DNA from: Owenia fusiformis
Lineage: Eukaryota > Annelida > Polychaeta > Sabellida > Oweniidae
Direction: 5' to 3'
DNA: 64,000 nt
Assembly (NCBI GenBank): GCA_903813345.2
Contig: CAIIXF020000005.1
Coordinates: forward strand, 30,507,375 to 30,571,374
Both the position numbers and the translations under genes were made by a program. Each line of letters begins with the position of its first letter. The first letter of the stretch is position 1. Below, piece by piece: positions 1 through 12,100 of the stretch. The notes beneath the pieces are model-generated. The model did not search any database, was not told the origin of the DNA, and saw only the letters and a program-made list of their open reading frames with translations.

Positions 1-41
1 TGAGGTCATATTAGATGGTGTCAATATTAAAAGTGTAGTAC

Positions 42-116
42 CAATCTTTCTTCTTCCAATCTTCGCAACCGTTCTTGCTCCTCCAGCCATCTTTGGTATT
101 CTGCAGGATCAACTGC
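42..116 (-). CDS. filamin exon 21 candidate: charged helix at the hinge-1 position
   Basis: A 75-bp open segment, exactly 25 codons, follows a plausible acceptor (tgctgttgctag) and ends before a weak donor (gtacta). It enters and leaves in phase 0, which is the phase left by the preceding exon at 2206. It encodes a strongly charged, helix-prone peptide containing [14 protein letters not shown]. Its place directly after the repeat matching human repeat 15 is where vertebrate filamins have the flexible hinge 1. The next exon lies outside the window, so inclusion cannot be proved, and the exon might be optional. Confidence 0.6.
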
Positions 117-3100
117 CTAGCAACAGCAAAACATGCCACAAACAATCGTTAGTACTCTCACAGCAGCCATAGTGGGTTGCCATGGCAACATGCAAGATGG
201 TGTATGCAGGGATGTGGGATTATGGGATTGATAACATTCAGTGAGGTGAATATAAGTGGACATCTTGACATTAAGTTCACTTTTGAATGCTTGTATAAGC
301 CCTAACTATCATATACATGTACAGTAGTAATAGTGATATAAAACTACAAACTACAAAAAGTAATAGTGATATAAAACTACAAACTTCGAGATCAAAAGTT
401 ACTTAATTGCAAAAAAGCATGTCAATTATTCACTTATCAATACAAAAAACTTTTTTTTACACTAAAAAGAAATTGCAAATCCTTACCAAAAATATTGAAC
501 AAAATTTTTTACAATAAAAAGAAATTGCAAATCCTTACCAAAAAATAAAATAGAATTAATCCATTTCAATGAACCATGATAAAAATGTCCAGTTTGTCTT
601 TAAAGATACTCCAAATTATTTGACACTTCAGTTCAACATATCAATCTAATAATGATGTGAAGTTACTGCGCAATTATAAATACACATTAAGGTATAATAA
701 ATACAACAGGTAAGTAAACAGATCTGATGATGATTTTTGGACATAAAAACTTGGCCTGAATTTTATGTTGTACAGTTATAACCAGGGGCTATAACCAGGG
801 GGTATATCATACATTTATAATGATGACAGGTTTCTAAATTTGACATGAGATATATATGTTGAATGAGTTATGAGGTACAATGCTGAATAAATTCACATGC
901 ATGTAAACATTTCTGGTTTGTTTTTCAAAGTACATGATAGGAACAGTAAACTACTGTAGACATTGACTGACACCTTTATTTTACACAAATTGGATTTTTA
1001 CATGCAACCTTTATGAAACTCTACATGTGCAGTGGAAAGTGCTATGAAATATAAGAAACAAGACTGCTAAAATATAATAATCGGTTTTGATGAAATCAAT
1101 GAAATAATTAATTTCATTCATTTGGTAGGATCATTTTTTATTAACATTTACTTAATACTACAGAAAATTTCACGATAATCACTTTTCTTAAGGATACAAC
1201 AAAAATGTTCACTGGCAATACTAATGAGTAATATAATATAATACAACACAGAATAATTATTAAACCAATTTACTGACCCAACCAAACATAAAAGGAGACA
1301 TGAACTCCGTTGACCCCCTAGGCCTATATCAAACACCTGCTCAAGATCTTCAATGTGACCCCAGACATGATCAGAATAATGATGGTGATATGAAATACTT
1401 GGCCAAAAGACGATTCTCGGTTTGGAGAACAGTCTCCTGGGCTAATAATTTTTTTCATGAAAAATATAGAAATATTACCCAAATTAAACTATGAATATTC
1501 AAAAGAGGACATTTAAATCTACAAGATGTAAAAATAACAAATTGATCTGAAGCAGGGATAACGATCAATTAGACCGATTCAATAAAATACAAGTCTCGAT
1601 TTGGGGAAAAAAGTTCATAAGTGTACTGCGCTAATATTTTTTGCGAAAAAATCTAGAAATATTACCCAAATTAAATTATGACCATTCAAAAGAAGACCTT
1701 CAACTCTATATTATGTAAAAAAATCAAATTTGTCCGAAGCAGGGATAATGCTCATTTATGTTGATGAACTTCGTTCTCCAAACCGAGAATCGTCCTTAAT
1801 GAAAACCATAACACTAAGTTATAAATGCTAAAAAGGTATATGGATTATATGCACATAGGCGTATCCAAAAATCAGCCCTTAATTTAAATTTTGCAATGTG
1901 CCCCCCCCCCCCCCAGTGTTCTACAAATTTGAATGACAAAGTTAAGTGAGGTTGAAGGAGCATGCTGCATGAGTGCAATTCAACTGGCAACAATATGATG
2001 TAAATCTTATGACATGCGTGACTCAAATACAAGACAAAAGTTATATAGATGTCAATTTCAAACAAAGGAGGTTCGTCAATACCAGCATAATACGATTATC
2101 ATACAATTGAATCAAAGCATCACACACAAAGCCACTTTGGCGAATAATCATCATCTCAAAACACTTATGTTACAAGGATTCAAAATGAAAATCAAACAAG
2201 CTCACCTCCATGGTGTATTCGCCATTGGGGATTGGCTGACCACCGAATTTAATGCTGATGGTGTAAGCACCGACCATCTGTGGTGTAAAGTTAATGCTGA
2301 ATGTGCCGTCACCATTATCGATGATGTCAATATCAACATCACTTCCTGTTGAGGTTTGAATGCGGCAGGTGATGTTACCTGTGCCTGCGTTAGCAGCATT
2401 GATGTTGATCACACACTCCTCTCCGACTGGGACAGTTGTACGAAGACCATCTATGAAATAAATAAAAAAAACAGTTATTAAATCTGAAGGCATTGATCTC
2501 TGCAAAATTTAATGAGGAACACATTTACAAATTAGAAAAGTGGTTCACTTCATCTCAATATTCAATATTCAACCAAGATCATGATCTAAGTTTACCAAGC
2601 TATGAATGATGATACAAAATAAGAGTTTATTTTACATTAAGCCAAAATATGGATTCCAATATCATTCAAGGATAAAACTGGATTTACATGTGTGTAACAT
2701 GTAATTATACATGTGATGTGACTGAATTCACAATTTTTAACTTACCAGTGATAACACATTTGCTGGCATCTCCAGTTGGTGAACTGTTGACTTTAAATGA
2801 AGAGCCTGGCACCTCAGTGCCTCCAAACTTGACCTTGACAGTGTACTGTCCAATATCCTCTGGTGTGTACTGTACAGTGTATGTACCATCTCCATTGTCC
2901 ACAATGTTGGGCCTAACAAGGGTGCCATCTGGTCTCTCAATGGCGACCTCAAGGTCAGCAATACCAGCTTCTCTGGTATCAATAAGGAAGGCAACTGGCA
3001 TGGAGGCGAGGACTCCCTTAGGGTCAACTCCTGGTCCAGTGACCTTGACCTTGCTGGCATCGTGAGCTGGGAGCACATTGGTCTTGAATGGACTGGAGAG

Positions 3101-6100
3101 AATAAATATAATCATCGTTAATTAAACAAATATATGATTAATTCACAGGAATTTAAGAATGGCACTCAATTCTTTTTATCTAAGTTACAGAATATGTCAC
3201 ATTTTTCTTTAGTCTATGGGGTGAATGTTTAATTTAATAATAGGCTATAAAAAGAAATAATCAATGACTTAATGAATAGTATCTCACCTTCCTGGGATAG
3301 CTTGGTTGTTGTAGGAAACATCGACCTTGCATGGTCCCTCCACATCTGGGTAGTAAGCCACATCATAAAGAGCCTCACCCTTGGGGACAATCTCTGCTGG
3401 TCTCTGAATGCCTAAAATTGATTAAATATTGTTATAGTCATGAAATAAATTGAAGATTTATTAAGATCCAAGAGACCTCTATCTTTTGACAAACCTGTCA
3501 AAATGATCAAAAATAAATTGATCGACTTGTAGTCAGCTGGCCACCAATCAAGTTTCCAGGAGGAAAAATTCTTAAGGATAATCTCACTTGTTATGGTAAT
3601 ATGTTATTAACCTGTCCTTTCAGAAATCATTACAGAAATAAACTTTAAAATTGTATTTGAGTTTGAAATTGCGTTTGAGACTTACCAAGTTGGTCAGTGT
3701 ATGAGACATCAAGTGGAGCTTCTCCTGCTTCAGAAGCATCCACATTGAAGACAGCAGGTTGACCACGACGTACACCCTTGGGGTCAAGACCAGGTCCTGT
3801 GGCCTTTACCTTGGATGGGTTGATTTCATCCATGACGTGAACCATGTAGGGGGATCCTGCAAATTCGAAGAATACAACAAATGTAACTTAAGTCTATTGC
3901 ACTTAGTAGTTTTATTGCTTAATTAAATCAACTTTACCTTATAACTTAAAAGTTCATACTATATTTTTAATTTTATTTTTTAATTTATGGTTTACAATGA
4001 ATATGTGGGCTACATGCCCAAGATGACAAAATGGTTTTATAAGATTACCTGGAATATGTTCATCTGCGAATTTGACGCTAATGTCATAATCTCCCTTCTT
4101 GACGGGCAAGTATTCAACAGTGCAGCTGCCATCTCTGTTGTCCTTGCAAGTCATCTTTGCCTCAGATGGACCCTCGATGGCGAGTCCAAGTCCTCCCTGT
4201 CCGGCACCTCTTGTCTCAACAGTGAACTGCTGGGGCTTGTGGGTAATTCCTCCATTGAGGCCGGGTCCATAAGCCTTGACACGGGTTGGGTCGCAGCCGG
4301 GGACAACTCCCACAGCGAAGGGACTCTTTGGAACAGGGATACCCTCGTATGTGACATCAATCTTGTGAGGCCCTAAAAATACCAAGAGTATAAATACTTA
4401 CAATTACAGGCATGTAAGAACATATCCACAACCTGAACATGACTCAGATAAAATCTGAGTATGAATAACCTGTTTAAGAAATTTAAAGCTAATTCATTTT
4501 ACATGAGCATAATTTTTTTTGTTATATGTTGAGACCTGAATGCAGACTTCAAAGTTTAAGATATGCAAATGTCTTTCCCGCCTGTATGCAGTACCCATCA
4601 AAAAAAGTATAATGTTGTATGGTGAATCTTCTTTTTCATGTCTGACTAATCAGAGAATTATTGACACGACTGCATGTTTTGTCCAATTGATTGTCTCTAC
4701 TTTGAATGAGTAGTATTCCTGCCTGAGTTGACAAATAAATTTTCATTGCAACTTTTTACTTATATTTACAATTAATTAACAGGGCCAATAATGCACTGCC
4801 TTGGCCCTAGATGAGTTTGTTAAATATGTAGTGATCACTATTATGATAATAAAAACCTTTAAACCATTATACAACTAGATATAGAACTTCACTTTACCTT
4901 GTTCAAATGGTGTATAGCTGACTTTGTATGTGCCATCTTCGTTGTTATTGGTGATGGCTTCCATCTTGGATCCTGAGGGGTTGGTAATGATGGCTCGCAC
5001 CTTACCCTCCCCAGTTGGGGTCACAGACTTGGCATCAACTGTGAAGTCAGTGGTAGACTCCAGGAAGACGCCTAAATTAGCAAAAATCATTGACTTACTA
5101 AACATTTTACATCACTTTATTAGATCTATCATCTGTCATTTTTTTTGTTTTTTGCAAATATGCAATGATCCACCAAAATATAAGTGTCCATTGTATCATT
5201 TTGAATGAAAAACAAGCTATCGTTTTTCAGACAAAATGGACAATATTTTTGTGATATTTACCTGAAATGACAAAATGTGTCTTTTTGGGAAAAAGGCGAA
5301 TATTAAATCCATCTGGGAGCATTTATATCACAAATCCAATTATATCCCTTGTTGTTAAATAAAAAAGAGAAACTTTTCATAGACCTGATCCTTCGTAAAT
5401 TTTTAAACTTCACCATGGTGATAAATATTGAGTGGATAATCATCAAGCTCCAAAACATTCCTAAATACTGTAGTACAGTATAGTAGATATAAGAGCAATC
5501 TAAATAGTTGGAAAAGTTCCAAATAAAGTACCACCCAAAATACTGGAAAAATTGTTGAGTACCTTTTCACTATGCATCAATTCCACTTAAATGATTTATC
5601 AAGAATTTATCAGCAAAACTTCCACATAAAAAACAATTCAAAGCAAGAACTTCACATTTATCTACACACTACTTAAATCCTTAATTAATGTACTCATGGT
5701 GTTTGAGAATATGTCATTAATTAAACACAAAACTAGATGCAATTATTTACACCAAAGTTCATTCAAAATCAACTCCATGCAACTCTATCTATGAAGAGCA
5801 GATATTCCAAAAAATTACTAATATAAAATAAGACATAACAGATACAAACAATCAGTTCTTATTTGGCTTCTAGTTACTAATAAAATACTGAAAACTAAAA
5901 ATTGTAAACTGAATTACATACATATTCTTGCATTTGCATTAAGTCTCTGATCCACCCCCTCCATCTATTATTCGCCTCTATTATTAGATATAGAAAGGGG
6001 AGGGGGCAATGCAGAGCTCAGACGCAAGAGTACAAGATACAGAAATGAACATAAAGTCAAAGTTCAGGAAGTAGCATCTGGAAAACAGCCCTGAAATGTT

Positions 6101-9100
6101 TTAATATCAACTTCCAAACATTTCATTATCACTATGATGTTAAATGAAGGTATAAAAGAGTTAGTATGAACAGCTTTCCTGAAAATGGTTCAAAAATGAA
6201 AGGGCAATGGTCAATCTCAAGCAATGGTGGGTCAGAGGTCAAGGCTACCATAAAGGTCAAGGCCATCACAGAAGTCAATGCTATCACTCCTCATGCATGT
6301 GATTACCAGGTTCAATTCCTTGTCCATGGCATTTGATTCCACTGACATCAATGTTCTTGGAGGAGACAATTTTGGCCTTGAAGGGTGATGATTTGATTGG
6401 TTTATCAGCAAAAGTGATGTTAATAGTGTACTCTCCAGGTTCAGTAGGGTAGTATCGCACGCTGCATGTACCATCACCATTATCCTGGCACTCAATCTTA
6501 GCCTCGATGGGACCCTCTAGAGTCAAGCCAAGACCTCCCTGTCCAGCTTCACGTGTATCGATAGTAAATTCAGCTGGTTTATCAGTAGTGCCTCCTTCCA
6601 GACCTGGGCCATATGCTTTAACCTTGGAGGGGTCAGCCTTGGGGAGGGGTTTAGCCTTGGATGGGTCGGGTATAGCAGTTGTGGAAAAGGGGCTGCCTTT
6701 GACAGGTTGTCCAGCAAAGCTGACATCCACAGTGTGTGGACCTGTCTCCAGGGGAGTGAATTTAGCAGCATAGCCATCAATGGTTTCTTCAATATTGGCA
6801 AAGATGGTCTTTCCAGAGGGGGTGTGTATGTTAACTTGAACACCAGCTTTTCCTGCTCCCACGGTGATGATATCAAAGTCAACTTGCTTGCCAACTGGGA
6901 TTTCTACACAACAACATAAGTGTGAAGTCAAGTATAACCCTACTATCATCAAAATGTAATGTAGAATTGTGGTGCAGATTGATATTAAGCAAATATATAA
7001 TTATATTACAATAAATCAATGAATGTAGGACAGCAAAAGCAATTAAGTTACTGCAAGTATGTAATAGGGATAGAGAAGGAAAAGGTGATTTTTAATAGAA
7101 ATATATCACACATAGTCTTTTCAAGGTGAGAGCTAAAGAGAATGATGAAATAGAAAAATTAGAATACCTTCACATCTATAAAAACATTATATAGCATTTT
7201 AAGTTCAAGGGACAAAGTGGCCATGAAAACATCTGTAACAGACAACAATCATACATAATATCATGAACCATGTGTAATCTATGTACACACATTTGAACAA
7301 TGTATTGATAATGTACTTACTAGGCTCAAGTCCCTCAACACGGACTTTGCTGACATCAATGCTAGGCTCAACATTGATTTTGATTGGACTCTTGGGGATA
7401 GCCTGTTCAGCAAAGTAAACACTGGCCTGGTATGTTCCCACAGTCTTGGGCTCGTATTCGATCTTGAATGTACCTTAAAAGAGAAAATTGCTTCAATAAG
7501 TAAATATTCCATGTGTTTTAAGAATTGCTTTTATATCATTCATTGTATTAAAACAAACAAATAGTTTGAGATTACAAACATCTCAAACATTTGTTTGTTT
7601 TGAACACTTATGTTCATTTCTTGATTGATAGTTTAATGTGTTATTTTTTAACGTGTTCAACTGTTATTCTCGTCTCTAAAAGCAATGTCATATCTTAAAA
7701 TAGTTTTGTGACCTACAAAGTATTAATTCTGTATCATGGTTTAGTCAATAAGTCAATATCAATATTATAGTATTCATGGGTGCTCTTTATTTCTGTTTTC
7801 CTAATATTGCGTTTGTATATTTTCTGATCACAATAGTACCCACCATCGCCATTGTCAGTGGTCTTGACTGGTACATCAAGTCCTTTCTCATCAACAAGTG
7901 CGATTGCAACATCTCCTGGTCCTGCCTGCTTGCAGTCAACAATGAAGTAGGTTGAGGTGAAGGTCTTAACTCCCTTCTCTACTCCAGGTCCATAGACCTT
8001 CACTGCTGCAGGGTTGGTAGGCTCTTGTACATACACCTATAGAGGATACAATATTGGGTTAATATAGATAATGTTATGAATATAATGGGGTGTACTGAAC
8101 AACTGAAATCGCCTGTAGGCTATAGTTAAAGTTAGCAGAACAATGAGATATGCTAAACCATAGAAATATATAGAATAAAAATCGATATGGTAGAGGATTA
8201 GAGTAATATGCACATTAGTTTTGATTTTAGACAATGTTTATGATGAGAAATCAGTAGAATGTAAACATACTCTGAATGGTGAGTTGGGTACGCTGCAGCC
8301 TCCCCATGCAACAGACACAGTGTGTTTGACGTTACGTTTAGGGATGTACTGGCAGTTGTAGGTGCCATTTCCATTGTCCTTCACGGTGCACTCAATTGGG
8401 TTGTAGTCTACATCAAGGATAGTGATAGTCAATGGGGCACGTCCTGCTGCACGAGCATCCACAGTGAAAGTGGCAGGTTTGTTAGCCTGCACACCGGTTT
8501 TTTCCAAGCCTGGTCCCTTTGCGATAACCTGAAAGGATCCATTTTGTCAAACTATAGGCCATATATAATATAAATATTTTCCCCTTAGATTTACTCACAA
8601 AAATTAGAGATCACTAAACTGAACATACATGTGTTATATATTTATGAACATCTGTGGTGGAACAAACCTTGGTTGGGTCATAATCATTGGTGGCGGGTTG
8701 AATTTCTGCCATATATGGACTGTTGGGGATATCTTCCTCATTACAGAGGATGTGTACAGCATACTCCCCAGGTACAGTTGGCCAGTATGTAATATCAGCT
8801 GAGCCATCACCGTTGTCTTTGCAGTCTATCTTTGCTTGGGAAGGTCCCTCAATAGAGAAGCCTGAAATGGAAAATTAAAGATGTATTTTAATGCCCTACA
8901 AGCCCAAAGGCATTTCAATAAACATGGCTGATATAAAATCATGTGGTTATTTAAAGTGATGTCAGCTGTACATACCTAGAGCACCAGTTTCGCCATTAGT
9001 CTCCACGACAAAGTTTGCAGGGTATCCTACAGTGCCGCCCTCTAGACCAGGTCCGAAGGCTCTGATTCTAGATACCATGTATTGTTTCACCTCAACCTTG

Positions 9101-12100
9101 AATGGACTCTTAGTGATGTGATGACCTCCGTATGTGATGTTGACCACATAGTTACCAGGTCTGGTTGGTGTGTATGAACACTCATAGGTGTCAGCATCAA
9201 TCTGTTTGACCTTGACCTTTTCCTCGGTGCCACCTGTTGTGAGAAAATAAAAGTTACAAATAGAAAAATCAAAATTGTTTCCTAGTTTCTCTGCAACACA
9301 ACAATAATTTTTTGCACAATTTTGTTGTAATTTTGGAGAAAGTTACACCCATTTTAGACAATGAAAATATCAAGATCATTATCACCCTTTACATTCATTA
9401 GACTTTGCCTCTTTAAAACAATTTCTACATTAGTTTGTAACGAGCTTTTGCGATAAGGATAGCTTATTAATGAAATTGAAATTTCAGTTTAACAACATAC
9501 CTGGTCCGATAACTGAAACTTCGAGTTCAGCTTTGCCAGCTCCTTTGGTGTGAACCTTGAAGTCAGCAATGTCACGCACTCTGATACCCTTGGGCTGGAT
9601 TCCACGCCCAGTGGCATAGCACTTCTTGGGGTCGACAGCTGAAATAGTAGACACCATTTAGTACACCAACATCGACATGAATTCACATATTACAGGTACA
9701 CAGGGATGAGACATTGATCATTGAATTTTAGGAATTTCTAATATTAACAAGGAATTCAGAATTTTATTCAAGACTAAGTATCTTCATCATTTATCATTTT
9801 TTTCTTTTGAAGGTTCTTGTCAAACTCACAGACTTAAAATAATATATGTTACATGCATCTTGTTTCAAGAGTAAACAATACTTCAAACTCTATGTACCTA
9901 CCATAACAAGTCTAGCTACTGAGAAAGCGTTGATGTTTAAATAAAATCTGATTTTCTGAATTTTAGCAGAATCATGGCAAAACCAAAATATAATATGGAT
10001 GCATGTGAATACTGAGCAATACATCTTGAGTGAATTTAAGAACTGCTTAAATGGCCATATCTGGCAATTAATGAACATTACCTAAACAAACTAAACTGAA
10101 TCAAACAGATCAAGACACATGTGTTTATGAACAGAGCAAATAGCATTCGTTCACTGTATGTCACTGCAAAGATTTAGTAAGGTAATAACAACAAAAACAC
10201 AAGCTGGTAATGTAAGAATATGTGGCCATATACAGTGGAATGGTTAATCAGAACTTGGAAAATAAGTGCATCACCCTATGCACATTCTTGTCTAGATAGC
10301 TGATACCACCCACTGTATTGGATAATGGCTACACTTTCAGGGCAAAGTCATGGCATCTTCTTACTTGCAAAACAAGTTAACCAAGGTGGAAGCTCATATA
10401 ACTAAGGAATACTCTGACTTGTAACATGCTTTCTATTCTTGCGTGATAACAAAACTATAAACACATTTTATCAACTCTAGGAGTTATTAAAACGTAGTAA
10501 AATAAATCGCAAGACCATTAATCGTATCAAAATACTGTAAATCATATCAGAAAACTATAAATCATATCACATCACTTACCACCCTCGGCTATAAAAACAA
10601 ATGGTGATTGAGTAACAATAAGCATGGGGTTTAGTTAACTTAATGCAATACATGGAGTGACATGGAGAATTTTAGGATGTATAATGACTATGACATCACT
10701 GTTTCCCCATGTTCTGGGACTTAATTTATGAGTTTATATGTAGAGGTCTAGTATACATAAATATGTACAATGGTGCATGCATAGACTAGATTATATCACA
10801 GGAATGGAGTTGAGGAGGGTTTTTGAGTGAGAAGAGGTGAAGAAAAACTGAACCAGGATTGGTCGGGTGTTTGGATGGTGGTTCCCCCTATGGGTAACCC
10901 TTGCTACTCACTCCTGGAAGGAGGGGCCCCTTGGGCTACAGGGGCTGCTTCACCAGCAGTTAGGGGCTCTTCAACTATTTCTTGAGCCCCTGAATACAAC
11001 AACAACAATTTAAAGCAACATCTACTCTTTAGTAAAAGATCTCAAAGAAAATGATGTAAAGAAAATATATCATATCTATCTCATCTCTTAAGGCTGTGCA
11101 GAAAAACAAAGAATGTCATAACAACATTACAAAATAGAAATTTAAGAATGAAAAGGTCTAAATATAAATTATACAAAGCCTGAATATACAAATACATAGA
11201 TGAGCATACATCACCATAAATCAACACAGAGTATAAGCTAAAGAACAGGAGATTTTACAACTCTACGGTTCAATACACCATCACCAGTGGCATTGTTTTG
11301 AAAAAATAACAGTGATTTTATCCAGCCTATACTCCTTTAAACTTTAAAGACCATATCCAGACTTAACGACACAATCAATTAAATTCATTGACCGCCTCTG
11401 TTCAGTTGAAGTTAAGATCTGGATATAAAATGGGTAGTCTAGCTACATACAAGCCCTTGTGAACCCCCCCCCCCCTCCCCTAACCCAGCTACACACCTTA
11501 GTGTGTTGGTGTAGTAGATAAAGAGGGAGAGGTCCACAGTCCAGCAGACTATAATGTGTGGTAACATTTATAGGTATTTGATTCAAACTATTCATTGCAT
11601 GTAACTGTAATATAATTTCATGATCCTCACCTGGTGCAACACCAACTCCATATGGGCTGTTGGGGATTGGTTTGCCAGCAAAGAAGATATTCACAGAGTG
11701 AAGACCTTCCTCCTTGGGGGTGTACTCTACATAGTAAACCTCCTCAGACTTCTGTACAATGTGTGGCTTAATGCTGTCCTTGTGGCCATGTGGGTCGAGA
11801 ATCACAACCTCAACTGAACCTTTACCAGCACCTGAATTACAAGGTTATATATTGTAAGATATAGAGATAATCCTATATGAGGTTCAGGATATTGGAATTA
11901 TCCTGATGGCAGTAATACATTTTTATGTAATGTGGGGGAGTGAAACTGTATGATGCTGACAGTAAAAACTGTAAAGTGTTACAAACTTACTTAATATTTC
12001 TCTTACATGTTCAAAGACTATGATAAATTATTTTACTTTTGTCATTAGTCTGAAGAAAACTGAAACTGAAACACAGACTTTTATAAAGACTATACATTGA

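Noticed and set aside
2688-3065. Plus-strand open frames opposite filamin exons (also at 3987-4376 and 6507-6773)
   Set aside because: They are shadows of the minus-strand filamin exons, which show conserved motifs and splice sites.
5072-6306. Possible exon for a missing filamin repeat 10 in the intron after exon 14
   Set aside because: I looked for GPG, DNGDGT and SPF motifs on the minus strand and found none. Exon 14 already contains the direct join to the next repeat.
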